From Litsea cubeba (lineage: Eukaryota > Streptophyta > Magnoliopsida > Laurales > Lauraceae), in assembly GCA_012931725.1 (NCBI GenBank), contig CM022951.1, forward strand, positions 15,561,992 to 15,625,991: DNA of 64,000 bases, given 5' to 3'. Positions 47,601 through 56,507 of the stretch are shown here, piece by piece (the first letter of the stretch is position 1; the number at the start of each line of letters is the position of its first letter). Both the position numbers and the translations under genes were made by a program. The notes under the pieces were generated by a model, which was given only the letters and a program-made list of their open reading frames with translations, was not told the origin of the DNA and ran no database searches.

Positions 47601-50600
47601 CCATATGTGAACCATGTCTAAGTGGAAAAATGGTCAAGAAACCATTTCCAAAAAGAACTAGAAGTTCGGAAATATTGACCATAATTCATTCTGATATTTG
47701 TGGACCATTGAATGTCCAAAATAGAACGGGGGAGGACTATTTTATCACATTTATTGATGACTACAGCAGATATGGTTATGTGTACCTGATTAAACACAAA
47801 TATGAGGCCTTAAAAATGTTTCAAATATATGCTGCTGAGGTCCAAAATCAAAAGGGCAAGAAAATAAAACGGATTAGATCCGATAGGGGGGGTGAATATA
47901 CCTCGGAACTGTTTAAAGAATATTGTGCACGTGAGGGAATCATTCATGAATATTCGATTCCATATACCCCACAACAAAATGGCGTGGCTGAGAAGAGGAA
48001 TAGAACCTTAATGGACATGGTAAGGTTAATGATCAGCCACGCGAGACTTCCGTTGTATTTGTGGGGAGAAGCATTAAACACAGCACAATATATCTTAAAC
48101 AGAGTACCCTCCAAAAGTGTGCCCAAGACCCCATATGAATTATGGACTGGTGCCAAACCAAAATTAGAACATGTGAGAGTTTGGGGCTGCCCTGTACATG
48201 TCCTGCTACCACCACAAGAAAGACATAAACTGCAAGCAAAAACGAAGAAAAATTGTTCTTTCGTTGGCTACCCATTACATTCTAAAGGATATCGTGTGTA
48301 TGATCACGATAATAGGATAATCATGGAATGCCGAGATGTGTTTTTCCTTGAGGATCTGACGGTCAGTCCTAGAGTAGAACCACAGTGTGTGGAATTATAT
48401 GAAATCTCTAAGGGCAAGGGGGTTCAAGCAAGTGGGGGTTCCGACGAAGAGGACGTTGGACCTAGAGTTCCTGGCCAGGGCCCACTTGGAGTGATTGAAC
48501 AACCCGATGAGCCGATTGGCAGGCCGATTCGGGCGAGGAAACAACCGGCATATCTAGATGATTATTGCAGTTTATTGGAAACCGTGCAAGATTTGGATCC
48601 AAACTCCTACTCTCAAGCAATCAAAGCGCAGGATGCGCAGTATTGGTTAGAGGCTATGAGAGAGGAGATAGAATCAATTGAAAAGAACCAAGTATGGCAA
48701 TTGGTTGATCTTCCAAAAGATCGAAAAGCCATTGGATGTAAATGGGTTCTTAAAAAGAAACTAAAGTCGGATGGATCCTTAGATAAGTATAAAGCACGGT
48801 TAGTAGCCAAGGGATTCACACAAGTGGAAGGAAATAGATTACGAGGAGACGTTTTCTCCGGTCGTAAAATTCCAATCCATACGAACCTTAGCGGCATTGG
48901 TAGCATGTCGTGACCTTGAATTGCACCAGATGGATGTGAAAACCGCATTCTTGAACGGCGAATTAGAAGAAGAAATTTATATGAAACAACCCGAGGGGTT
49001 TGTGGTGCAAGGTCACGAGGGCAAAGTGTACAAACTTAATAGGGCATTGTATGGATTAAAACAGGCCTCGAGACAATGGTATAGAAAATTTCACCAGGCC
49101 ATAGGTGAAATAGGTTTTGTCCCCAATAATGCAGACACATGTTTCTATATTAAACGCAGTGGGAGTAGTTACTTATATTTGTCATTCTATGTGGATGACA
49201 TTTTGATTGCTGGTGATCAATTGGAAGCCGTAAATGAAATCAAACAATGGTTAAAGTCAAGATTCGAGATGAAAGACATGGGTGAGGCAGAGTATGTCCT
49301 TGGCATTGAAATAACCCTTGATCGTCCGAATAGGCTATTGACTTTATCACAGAGATCCTATTTGGAAACTGTGTTGAAACGGTTTGATATGGCTATGTGT
49401 AAACCAATTGACACTCCCATCTGCAAGAGTATAAAATTGTCCAGCAATCAGGGACCCACAAACGAGCAGGATAAAGAAGTGATGAGAATGAAACCTTACG
49501 CTCAAATTGTGGGCAGCATTATGTATGCGATGCTGTGTACGAGACCAGACCTTGCATTCGCCGTGGGTCTCGTAAGCAGATTCCTAAGTAACCCAGGGTT
49601 ACAGCATTGGTATGCGGTTAAGAGGATTCTGCGGTACATCAAAGGAACAGTGAATCTTCGCCTATGTTATCAAGGTGAAGTCCTGGAACTGCGCCGCTAC
49701 TCAGATGCAGATTGGGCCGGTGATTTAGACCAGAGAAAGTCAACAACCGGCTATGTGTTTACCCTCGGAGGAGGTGCAGTTTCTTGGGGTAGCAAGAAAC
49801 AAACCTCTACGGCTATGTCAACAGCCGAAGCAGAGTATATAGCCTACAATACAGCAGTCCAGGAGGCTCTTTGGTTAAAATATTTCCTAACTGATTTGGA
49901 GATAATTAGAGAAAAGGAGCCTGTCCCGATGAACGTAGACAGCACATTTGCTATATCCATGGTGAATGAGACAAAGTTTAACAGCCGATCAAAACATGTT
50001 GAGATCAAGTATCACTTCATTAGAGAGAAAGCTGAAAAGAATGATATAGAAATTTTCTATATGCCTTCAGAGGAATTGATAGCTGATGCTCTCACCAAGG
50101 CTTTGCCTGTAGAGGTTTTTGCAAGGCATGTGATGTGCATGGGACTGAGATATATTTGATGTACATGGCATTCGTGCCAAGTGGGAGATTGTAGGAATCG
50201 TGTGGCCCGCATGTCACGGGTCCCACATCAGATCAAGCAGGGCTGATGCCAATAGAGAATACAATCCCACTTAATGTAAGACTTGATCTGGTCCCACTAA
50301 TAAGACTCCCAATAGGATTAGTGGATGTGGGTTTCTTGGCGAAGAAGTCTCTAGTAAGTATGACTCTTTGGGACTTGTCTATATAAGATAAGGGAGCCCT
50401 AGGGTTGGTATGATTCCATCTCACTGGAGAGACAAGAGGCAAAGAGATCTACAGAGCTTCCCAATCGCCGGAACGCACATAGATCTCCGGCCGCGTGTCG
50501 GAGTCTCCGCATCCAAATCCATCAGATTTTAACAAGCCAAATGAATTCTCAAACACCATCCTGACTTAGTCCTGACCAACTGGGCTTAAGTGATTAGTTG

Positions 50601-51228
50601 TGATAAACGCTTTTCAACAATTAATACCATCTATTGAGTTTTTCTTCTCATGTTTTTGTGTCACAATCCATCCATAGTCACTATATAGTCTTGGTAATTT
50701 TTTTTACTGTTGCAGCATCTGAAACCAGGATTGTGGATCCCAATTATGCTCAGGGATACAAAACCATGTTCTCTGATGGATATCCTTTCTTGTTGTTATC
50801 CCAGGTTAGTTCATGTTCTCTGATGAGGTCCATTTTGCTTGTGAGATAATCTCCGTTACCATGAATAGAATTATGCAAATTTAACTTTTGTAGGGATCAC
50901 TGAATGCATTAAATAATATTCTTGAAGTGCCGCTACCAATCAACCGCTTCAGACCCAAGTATGTAATCTATTTCATATTTGTTTTAAGCTTAGTAGGCAT
51001 ATGGAAACAATCTGTTATTGTATAAGAGTTCTATATTTTCATTGATGGTAGGACTGAATCACATCAATCAGGCATTTACAATAATGTATTAGAATCTTCT
51101 AAATTATTTTCTTTGAATGTTTCAGCATCCTTGTTGATGGATGTGCACCATTTTCGGAGGACCAATGGACAGTAATGAAAATAAACAACTTAACTTGTAA
51201 TGGAGTCAAGCTGTGCTCACGCTGCAAG
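31913..51228 (+). CDS. MOSC-domain molybdenum-cofactor protein (mARC/amidoxime-reducing-component family), 3' end missing
   Basis: Six exons are visible: 31913-32051, 36438-36587, 40295-40471, 50716-50804, 50894-50958 and 51126-51228 (723 nt, 241 codons). All junctions are GT-AG and phases agree. The protein starts MAFSFFSSIFGGG and then has the N-terminal beta-barrel block SSIFIYPIKSCRGI. Next come RVEPKLALVEVELP, RAPGMD, VWEWSGSALDEG, VDPNYA, FSDGYPFLLLSQ, PINRFRPN and KLCSRCK. These match plant MOSC proteins such as Arabidopsis At1g30910 and At5g44720, which bind molybdenum cofactor; animal homologues reduce N-hydroxylated compounds at the mitochondrial outer membrane. The cysteine of the CSRC motif corresponds to the Mo ligand. 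The final exon(s), about 75 residues, were not found. Introns 1-3 are 3.7-10.2 kb and full of transposons. Exon 2 has a compensating indel pair. Confidence 0.9.
33205..33983 (-). mobile_element. Ty1/copia remnant: RNase H tail and primer site only
   Basis: On the minus strand, about 33345-33205 reads SKVIILPNVPSNLQLADIF followed by ALPQDRHQFL, the conserved C terminus of copia pol. At 33968-33983 the minus strand has TTGGTATCAAAGC, an initiator-tRNA-Met primer site. Gag, integrase and most of RT are absent, so this is a large internal deletion. The right LTR would begin at about 33984, but I could not find a matching left LTR. Confidence 0.6.
34562..35105 (+). mobile_element. Ty1/copia reverse transcriptase fragment
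   Basis: In several frames the sequence gives the RT blocks LIAFAATSTWPILPMDFKN, VYMHPPKDL, SLYGLKQAPLVWFEKF, VYVGDIL and YFLGLEVTHS in the correct order. The catalytic YVDD is changed to YVGD, and frameshifts and stops are frequent. RNase H is missing. The fragment lies in the host gene's sense direction within intron 1. Confidence 0.75.
35875..35940. repeat. GC-rich tract with (GGCCC)n and (GC)n
   Basis: GCCCGGCCCGGCCCGGCCCG is followed by a GCGCGCGCGCGCG run, in otherwise AT-rich intron DNA. Frames across it on both strands are compositional artefacts. Confidence 0.8.
36438..36587 (+). CDS. MOSC gene exon 2, with a compensating frameshift pair
   Basis: The exon begins after TGTGTAG and ends at a GTATGG donor. 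After G-F-R-W the frame reads 16 residues with no family resemblance and then returns to RVEPKLALVEVELPKEAFFDGWEP. In the next frame the same DNA reads DRQWLIVNSKGRAYTQ, the conserved block. A fourth G in the run 36447-36450 and a missing A at 36496-36497 explain this. Confidence 0.88.
38119..38274. mobile_element. 156-bp MITE with about 45-bp inverted ends inside a (TA)n tract
   Basis: The left end GTAATGCTCTTGTACAAGC is repeated inverted at the right end, continuing through TTCCCTTACxGTCTTAC with a few mismatches. (TA)n tracts flank both sides (about 38096-38118 and 38283-38303). TA target duplication would suggest a Tc1/mariner-type element, but the flanking repeat makes the exact duplication unreadable. 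Confidence 0.75.
38611..39335 (-). mobile_element. 5'-truncated L1-type LINE with RNase H domain
   Basis: The 146-residue frame 39109-38669 is an RNase H of the type found at the C terminus of plant LINE polyproteins, with FTDVA...GCIF, EGEARAILFSL, LFSDAKEMV and NVAAHVLAKH. Further upstream on the minus strand the linker TIWWALWKARNSFIF (about 39305-39245) supports a LINE. A T-rich run at 38612-38626 is its poly(A) tail on the minus strand. Most of the element is missing at the 5' end, as usual for LINE insertions. Confidence 0.75.
40295..40471 (+). CDS. MOSC gene exon 3
   Basis: Acceptor TTTGGCAG, donor G|GTAGAA. It encodes VIRAPGMDTLKVPL...VSVWEWSGSALDEGAEASEWFSKYIGKPSRLVRFNT, which spans the end of the N-terminal domain. 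The codon split by introns 2 and 3 is phase 1 on both sides. The frame is intact with no indel. Confidence 0.92.
41353..41676. mobile_element. Tourist-like (PIF/Harbinger) MITE
   Basis: The left end is GGGCCTGTTTTTTACAT and the right end is the complement of GGGACCTGTTTGTTTCAT, the GGGCCTGTTT signature of Tourist elements. It is 324 bp with no coding capacity. A 3-bp TSD could not be confirmed. Confidence 0.6.
41860..42066. repeat. Imperfect foldback, two arms of about 85 bp
   Basis: The left arm (…ATCTTTTGTGGTCCCTTG…AAATTTCACTT…GTTGGTCCACCATCTGATT) is repeated inverted on the right, around a loop of about 28 bp near 41950-41977. Matching is roughly 80%. It is probably a MITE, though no TSD is evident. 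Confidence 0.7.
42852..43288. mobile_element. hAT-like non-autonomous element rich in GGCCCGG
   Basis: It starts TTAGGGGTATCCATGGGCCGG and ends with the imperfect inverse (...CCATCCATGAGCACACCA). Flanks cttcattt (42844-42851) and attcattt (43289-43296) agree at 7 of 8 positions, the length expected for hAT. Similar AGGGGTGTC-ATGGGCCGGGC ends are common in plant genomes. No coding capacity. Confidence 0.45.
44003..44174 (-). mobile_element. Au-like SINE with a perfect 15-bp TSD
   Basis: A 172-bp insertion is flanked by acaacacaactctta on both sides (43988-44002 and 44175-44189). On the minus strand the RNA polymerase III box A is TGGTGCAATGG (44160-44150). Blocks such as TTGTGCAAAAT and GGACCCTCCCAGGACCCTG recall the plant Au SINE. 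Box B is degenerate. It encodes no protein and would need LINE machinery. Confidence 0.8.
44572..44617. repeat. Poly-C (27) followed by (AC)n
   Basis: A run of 27 C at 44572-44598 is directly followed by about nine AC units. Frames of over 100 codons cross it on both strands but are homopolymer artefacts. Flanking DNA (about 44385-44910) has GG-CATGTTTGTG-type ends in inverted orientation and may be a MITE. Confidence 0.9.
45195..45529 (+). repeat. 5' LTR of the intron-3 copia
   Basis: It starts TGTAGGAATCG and ends AAATCCATCA. A TATA box CTATATAAGA lies at 45384-45393. It is followed directly by the primer site. Confidence 0.97.
45532..45545 (+). other. Copia primer-binding site (initiator tRNA-Met)
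   Basis: TGGTATCAAAGCTT begins 2 bp after the LTR, close to the canonical TGGTATCAGAGC complementary to the 3' end of tRNA-iMet. Confidence 0.92.
46211..46921 (+). CDS. Copia gag (UBN2-type)
   Basis: From the Met at 46211 (MSSKSALHDLAK) the frame runs to a TAA at 46919-46921. An earlier in-frame Met at 46181 is less likely. It has the UBN2/gag pattern with W-K-R-R-M near the N terminus and L-L-M-S-L-P-P-S-W in the middle, and a basic C-terminal tail. The zinc knuckle (CFNCGKPGHFSSQC, about 46940-46982) lies after the TAA in the same frame, which is unusual for copia, where gag and pol form one frame. The stop is probably a mutation. Confidence 0.9.
   Translation: MSSKSALHDLAKADIFNGKNLAVWKRRMDALLHFDGLTYVIESDPIPKPADDASKEDHDAYEQWVFDNKSARHLLIGFISSDLVKQFEHFTAAKEIYDYAMDKYDETSKSHLMEAFSAYVNYKMPEGSAIRDHIDQMAVRYSNLAALGKEMDGDFQIMYLLMSLPPSWENVSQTLSLQKDVTLSEVEARLLTEGQRQAARGVTPTNSVMIAKTKNNNGALTVNMKNKRKFKGKQKQ
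47018..48913 (+). pseudogene. Copia pol, first part: protease, integrase, start of RT
   Basis: The frame continues in phase with the zinc knuckle after the gag stop. It has the protease active site WIDSGAT (about residues 26-32), the integrase zinc module (HMRLGHI...CEPCLSGK) and the core residues D (HSDICGPL), D (RSDRGGEY) and E (QQNGVAEKRNR). The RT N terminus then begins (KAIGCKWVLKKKLKSDG). An extra A near 48832-48834 shifts the frame; the C-terminal 25 or so residues before 48913 are out of frame. Confidence 0.93.
48897..50159 (+). pseudogene. Copia pol, second part: RT palm and RNase H
   Basis: This frame picks up immediately after the one-base shift. It holds QMDVKTAFLNGEL, LYGLKQASRQW, the catalytic YVDDILIAGD, and RNase H with YSDADWAGD, STAEAEYIA and SRSKHVEIKYHFIRE, ending DALTKALPVEVF... 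at the stop 50157-50159. All catalytic residues look intact. It is part of one polyprotein and would not have its own start. Confidence 0.93.
50176..50189 (+). other. Polypurine tract of the intron-3 copia
   Basis: CCAAGTGGGAGAT lies directly before the 3' LTR. The AAGTGGGAGATTG form is typical of copia elements, where it primes plus-strand DNA synthesis. Confidence 0.85.
50190..50524 (+). repeat. 3' LTR of the intron-3 copia
   Basis: 335 bp, the same length as the 5' LTR with nine substitutions and no net length change. It ends ATCCATCA before the target duplication gattt. Confidence 0.97.
50716..50804 (+). CDS. MOSC gene exon 4
   Basis: Acceptor TGTTGCAG, donor CAG|GTTAGT. It encodes ASETRIVDPNYAQGY...FSDGYPFLLLSQ; FSDGYPFLL is a strongly conserved MOSC block. 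It ends on a codon boundary. Confidence 0.92.
50894..50958 (+). CDS. MOSC gene exon 5
   Basis: Acceptor TTTGTAG, donor AA|GTATGT. It encodes GSLNALNNILEVPLPINRFRP plus two bases of an Asn codon. NRFRPN is the cofactor-domain signature. The introns on both sides are small (89 and 167 bp). Confidence 0.92.
51126..51228 (+). CDS. MOSC gene exon 6 (last exon visible)
   Basis: Acceptor TTTCAG, donor AAG|GTAATA. It encodes NILVDGCAPFSEDQW...NGVKLCSRCK. The cysteine in S-R-C-K matches the Mo-coordinating position. The next exon should begin with V/I-P-T-I-x-Q-x-T-G, which I could not find to the end of the window. Confidence 0.92.
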
Positions 51229-52614
51229 GTAATAGACTTATCTGCTTGTTGTAATCATTTCACAGATTACCATGTGAAGGTTGGTACTGTTCACTTTGTA
51301 GTAGTGAAACTAATATTAGCAGTAATAGTATAGAATAAAGTTCCTGATTTGCATACAACTAGTCTTTGATAAAAAGGGACACATTACACCAATATTTTTC
51401 AAAGAACCAAATTGCCCTCACATGCAATGTCCTTTCTGTACTCTCACATGACAATCCTTTCCAACTTCCACATTGTAACCTTTTTGCTGCCTTTCAAAAT
51501 AGGACGTGTTTGAGTTGTGGGGCCCACTGACCCAATCAGATAGTAGATCACTTAGGGATCTAGCCACTGGAGTAGATCAAGTTCACTGGATGTTGACAGC
51601 TTTCTGATAGAAGGTTATGAGAAGGATAGTTGGCAGATTAAGGCGAAGTTTCTATATTGAATGTCCATTTGTGACTTTAGATGGAGTGGTATCAATGTCC
51701 ATTCAACCTGACTTTTTTGTATTTTTAATCCAGAAGGCCTCTTGTATCTGGTGGGTCAATGGGGCCAAAAACCGTCATGCCTTGAGAACTGGATTTTTAT
51801 AGAAGTCCGAATTTCATGGTGTGAAATCTAAATCCACAAATAAACATAACTAAGTCAAATCTTATACGTGCCGGATTTTTTTTCCATCCATCTCATGATA
51901 ATCAGAGCATAACAATCATCTAAATTAAATTTGACCACCCAAAATCAATGAAACACAAGTCGATCCAACCCAAAATAGACCAACAGGTCTAGAAAATCCT
52001 GACGTGATAAAAATTTAGCTCAAACTAAAATTAAGACTAGATAGTTTTCTGGAATTCTCTCTATAACAGTTTTAGTGTCCTCTGGTACTCCATCCCCATC
52101 CGAATCATCATCATTATTAGGTATTCCAGTTTCTTTCTCATTACTTGAAAAAGGTTCCATGCAAGGGTAAGTATATGGAGCTTAGTGAATAGACAAGCCT
52201 ACCTTATTTTCTCGTGCAACCATATAAAAGAGAATAAAGACATGTATTTGATTGTAGGAGGTCAAATTCTACATAAACAAAGCAGATTAGTGTAGGAATA
52301 GAATTAATATTTGTCTAGAATAAAACATACAAGTTCATACTATAATGAATATATTATCGAAAGATCATCAATATCAAGTTTATTACTGACACGCTCATCG
52401 ACATCAAGTTCATCAACAAAAAGTTCATAAATAAATAACAATAAGATAACAAGTTGGCAACCACATGAGCTAAACTACGTTATTAATGCTTCGCTAGAAG
52501 GTTCGTACCCAAATTTTCTCGGTTCAAGCTAATCCCTAGTAGGGAAAAGGGCCATCTAGGGGTACCAAGACAGGACTAGACTACAGCTGGTAAAAATTAA
52601 CGAGTTCAGAGGCC
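51229..52614. other. Start of MOSC intron 6, or 3' flank, before the young copia
   Basis: It starts with a good donor (GTAATA). No exon-like frame is found. From about 51840 the sequence becomes repeat-like, continuing on the far side of the copia element (from 56168) where the empty site joins. Confidence 0.55.
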
Positions 52615-52619
52615 ACTAC

Positions 52620-52951
52620 TGATAGTCTTTCACAAATGTAGTAGAGAATGAATATTGAGAAAATGTTCTCCAAAATGCATTGCCGTATCCTTTGATTTAC
52701 TCTTCTTTATATAGATATTACAATCCTAAGATTAGGCTACAAGTTGCTATAAATCATGAAATTAAAGATCTAATTAGATCTCTAAAACAGGAAACTATAT
52801 CCTAGAATATACAAACTATATCCTAGAATATACAATCTTATCCTAGAATATACAATCTTATCTCTCTGACTAGATCCCATAAATACAAGGGATGGGCCTA
52901 GTGAGCTGGGCCTATTATCATACAAGTGGGTTGGGCCTTTATACTTTAACA
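52620..52951 (-). repeat. 3' LTR of the young copia
   Basis: 332 bp, starting TGATAGTC and ending TTTAACA on the plus strand. It carries an additional copy of a 21-bp unit (TCCTAGAATATACAAACTATA) near 52800-52820 compared with its partner. Confidence 0.97.
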
Positions 52952-52970
52952 CCCCCCCCCCCCCCCCCCC
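52952..52970 (-). other. Polypurine tract reduced to 19 G
   Basis: On the minus strand a pure run of 19 G lies directly before the LTR start TGTTAAAG. Its position identifies it as the polypurine tract, expanded into a homopolymer. Confidence 0.8.
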
Positions 52971-52978
52971 TTCAAATT

Positions 52979-53747
52979 GATGCGGAGAATCAACGAGCAA
53001 CAATTTGCGAATTAGGAATTCATGACGCGGCCGTGGAAGACCCTTGGTGAAGATATCAGCAAGCTGGAACTCAGTGGAAATATGAGGAAGAGTAATGACT
53101 TTACGATCATACTCATCCCGAATGAAGTGACAGTCCACTTCAATATGCTTGGTCCGCTCATGAAACACAGGATTTTCAGTGATCCGAATGGCACTTGTGT
53201 TGTCAGCATGAAGAGGAGTAGGTTTGTGCTTGGAGAATCTGAGCTCGGAGAGCAACCCACGTAGCCATAGGATCTCAGAACAAGTGGAAGACATGGCCCG
53301 ATATTCTGATTCGGTGAAAGATTTGGAGACTTTATCTTGCTTTTTACATTTCCAAGAGATCAATGCTTCCCCCAAGTAAACACACCATCCTGTGGTAGAG
53401 CGGCGCGTGTCTGGACATCCGGCCCAATCTGCGTTAGAATAAGCAATGAGCGTAAGCGGTGTGCCAACTGGAAAAAATAATCCACGGGTAGAGGTACCAA
53501 GGATATATCGAATAATCCGTTTGACTGCTGCCAAATGATGATGCCGCGGGGCTGTCATAAACTGACTGACCAAATTAACAGCATTAGAGAGATCTGGTCG
53601 AGTAATTGTTAAATAGACAAGACTACCAACCAAACGTCGATAGAATGTAGGATCAGAAAGAAGATCGCCGTCTTGCTGTCGAAGCTTGGCATTTACTTCC
53701 AACGGGGTGTCTACTGGACTAGAATCACCGAGGTCAGCGAGATCCAC
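52979..53747 (-). pseudogene. Young copia RNase H and pol C terminus
   Basis: The frame begins in the RT connection (LADLGDSSPVDTPL) and has RNase H motifs SNADWAGCPDTRRSTTG, TESEYRAMSS and ERTKHIEVDCHFIRD, then QLADIFTKGLP. It continues through the G-tract into the LTR. The true end of pol is uncertain. Confidence 0.85.
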
Positions 53748-53790
53748 TAGGTCAGTAGCATATTTGTGCTAATGAAGAAACAAGCCTTTC

Positions 53791-54659
53791 TTAGATTGAT
53801 GAAACTTTCAACCCTAAGAAATAATTCAAAGGTCCCAAATCCTTCGTATGAAATTTATCTTGCAGAGAGGCCTGTATCTGTTGAATCATATCACTGTGAG
53901 GTCCAGTAATAATTATATCATCAACATATACAAGGAGAATTGTGGATCCTTTTGATGAATGAAGTGTGAACATAGAAGGATCATACGGGCTCTGTATAAA
54001 AGAAAGCTGAAGTAGTGTGGTCCGGAACTTGTCGAACCAGGCCCGAGGCGCCTGTTTAGGGCCATATAAGGAGCGTCTTAACCGAGCAACATCGGTTTTG
54101 GAAGAAGAAGGAATTCCATGAGGGAGACGCATATAGACTTTTTCTTTAAGATCCCCATGAAGAAATGCATTCTTTACATCCATCTGATAAAGAGGCCATG
54201 ACCTAGAGGCAGCTATTGCAAGAACTGTACGTACACTTGTCATTTTGGCCACTGGAGCAAAAGTCTCCTCATAGTCGATACCATACTCCTGCCTGTTTCC
54301 AAGTGCAACTAGACGGGCTTTGTAGCGATCCAAGGATCCATCAGGTTTCAATTTCACCGAGTATACCCATTTGCAGCCAATGGGTTTGACAGAAGAATGT
54401 CCCATGTATGATTAGTTTGAAGAGCAGTAAGTTCTTCCTGCATGGCCTGTATCCAACAATCATGCTGCACTGCCTGAGAGTATGAGTTAAGGATAGAAAT
54501 GGAAGACAAAGTGGTTAATAATGAAGCATGAGTAAAGCCATAACGATCAGGTGGCTTGATGTGGCGTGTGGATCGACGAAGAGCAAGAGACGCTGGAGGT
54601 TGATTAGGTGCAGGATCAGGTGTAGGCAGGTCAGCTGGAACATCCTGTCGTTTATACAC
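53791..54659 (-). pseudogene. Young copia reverse transcriptase, frameshifted
   Basis: The stretch 54659-54354 gives the region before RT (SLALRRSTRHIKPPDRYG). 54405-53791 gives RT with IGCKWVYSVKLKPDGSLDRYKARLVA, YQMDVKNAFLHGDL and the catalytic YVDDIIITG. Frame changes lie near 54400 and 53800, and an in-frame TAG replaces an expected Gln near 53770. Confidence 0.88.
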
Positions 54660-55195
54660 AAAATTCGGCTTAAAACGAGTAACAGGTGGAGGTATTGCAT
54701 CTGAAAATGATGGTAAAAAGGAAAACGAGACAGATTCATTTGAATCGCCATGCCGTGGAAAGAAATATTGATTTTCAAAAACACGACATTGCGAGACACC
54801 CGAATTCTTTTGGCTGTAGAATCATAGCATAGATAGCCTTTTTGATTAAGAGCATAACCAAGAAAGGCACAGACTGAGGATTGAGCTATTAACTTAGTAC
54901 GTTCAGAATTTTCTTGCAAATAAATCTTCTTTAAATAGAGCCACATTTCTTTAGCAGTCTTGTATGGTCGAAGATTCAGGATAAATTGGGCCTCAATAGA
55001 TCCTAAAATTGAGGTCATGATCTGCCAATCTTTAACTTCCCATTGAGCTAGAAGCTTATTATCAGTAGGTTTGGGATCTGAATCATCAATATGTCCCCAG
55101 ACTTCTTTACCCCTAAGGTAAATTTGAAATTGAAAAGCCCAAGTGGTATAGTTTTTACCATTAAACTTGATCAATTTTATATCGCCTTTCTCCAT
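54515..55195 (-). pseudogene. Young copia: gag N terminus fused to integrase C terminus
   Basis: From the Met at 55195 the first 100 or so residues are a UBN2-type gag (FNGKNYTTWAFQFQIYLRG). At about 54890 the frame passes directly into the integrase tail CAFLGYALNQKGYLCYD, removing several hundred residues in between. The deletion keeps the frame across the junction. Confidence 0.85.
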
Positions 55196-55851
55196 AATTA
55201 TTAGTGCAAAGAGTGATCCAACTACTAGAAGAAAAACAACCAGAGAGTGCAAAATAGGAACCAAAAAATAGCAAAGCACTGTAGCACCAAGCAATCTCAG
55301 AAGCAAATGTTACGTAGATGAACTACTAACTCAGTAGGAAAAAAACACAGAAAAACAGCCCCAGACGGCCTTGAGATCCTGTGCAGGAAGGGTTCGTGGG
55401 CCCCACAACGTGATCCAATCACAGATCAGAGGACAATATCCTGGAGTAGATCAAAAATTGCTTCCTCTGGTCCAAGTTTGATTGGATTTGGAGAAATATC
55501 CGTAAAATTGGACGGCTGAGATGAAAACTGTGGGAGGAAAAATCGTCAAAAGTGCTAGAGGAAGAAAGGAGTGAACAACACCTGATCCGATGAAGAAAAA
55601 ATCCAGAAAAATCTTCAAAAATCCTTTGAAGACCAGTCGATCAAGGCAGTAGCCTTCTTTGATGCTGCTGTGTTGATCGGAAGTAGGCTCAAGATGAGCT
55701 GCTCCAAGATACTGACGAAATTGCTTCAAGACTCAGAACTAGAAGACTCTGATGAATCAAGGATTCTGAGATCTGATCTCAGAATGCACAATCAAAGAAA
55801 GAAACCAAAAGAGAATTGATCATACAGAAGAGATCAAAAGCTCTGATACCA

Positions 55852-56162
55852 TGATAGTCTTTCACAAATGTAGTAGAGAATGAATATTGAGAAAATGTTC
55901 TCCAAAATGCATTGCCGTATCCTTTGATTTACTCTTCTTTATATAGATATTACAATCCTAAGATTAGGCTACAAGTTGCTATAAATCATGAAATTAAATA
56001 TCTAATTAGATCTCTAAAACAGGAAACTATATCCTAGAATATACAATCTTATCCTAGAATATACAATCTTATCTCTCTGACTAGATCCCATAAATACAAG
56101 GGATGGGCCTAGTGAGCTGGGCCTATTATCATACAAGTGGGTTGGGCCTTTATACTTTAACA
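55852..56162 (-). repeat. 5' LTR of the young copia
   Basis: 311 bp, directly followed (on the minus strand) by the primer site TGGTATCAGAGCTTTTGATC at 55851-55832. A TATA-like CTATATAAAGAAG lies on the minus strand near 55945. Confidence 0.97.
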
Positions 56163-56167
56163 ACTAC

Positions 56168-56507
56168 AAGGAGGCATCCCAACCATGCTAGCCCAAAACA
56201 GCTTAATGGCTCCGAATATTTATAAAGGGTCATCAATTAGGGTTTTGGCAAGGTCTTATACGAGTTCTAGTTCAATTCCCAAGATCAAGTTCTTCATAAT
56301 GTTCAGAAGAGATTAGCGGATCACAAGAACTACAGCAGGTCTCATTGAATATAAATTTAGAATTATGAAGTCTGAATTATTCCTTACAATTAGATATGGC
56401 AACAAGGTTGTAGGATCAACATTAGTTTTATTGGGTCAATTTAATACGAAATTCAAAGTAAATGATGGAGCAAAATTAGATCAAATTCTAAACCTTAACA
56501 AGGACTC
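56168..56507. other. Short non-coding segment between two retroelements
   Basis: No gene or exon is seen. It joins with DNA left of 52615 when the young copia is removed. Confidence 0.5.

Larger units (their letters stand above)
45195..50524 (+). mobile_element. Nearly complete Ty1/copia retrotransposon in MOSC intron 3
   Basis: The 5330-bp element has two 335-bp LTRs, a perfect 5-bp TSD gattt (45190-45194 and 50525-50529), an initiator-tRNA-Met primer site, gag, protease, integrase, RT, RNase H and a polypurine tract. The LTRs differ at 9 of 335 positions (2.7%). Only two coding breaks are seen: a TAA between gag and the zinc knuckle, and a one-base insertion near 48832. It lies in the same direction as the host gene, so its LTR polyadenylation signals could affect the host transcript; that is inference. 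Confidence 0.97.
40472..50715 (+). other. MOSC intron 3 (10.2 kb), packed with transposons
   Basis: Bounded by GTAGAA and ...TGTTGCAG. It contains a Tourist-like MITE, a foldback element, a hAT-like element, an Au-like SINE, a poly-C/CA tract and a nearly complete Ty1/copia element inserted in the same orientation as the gene. The remaining DNA shows no gene. Confidence 0.85.
52620..56162 (-). mobile_element. Young, internally deleted Ty1/copia element
   Basis: The 3543-bp element has LTRs at 52620-52951 and 55852-56162 and a perfect 5-bp TSD actac (52615-52619 and 56163-56167). The LTRs differ by one substitution and one 21-bp tandem unit. The primer site TGGTATCAGAGC directly abuts the right LTR (55851 downwards). 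On the minus strand, the start of gag is joined directly to the end of integrase; the rest of gag, protease and the integrase core are missing. RT and RNase H are present but frameshifted. Confidence 0.95.
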
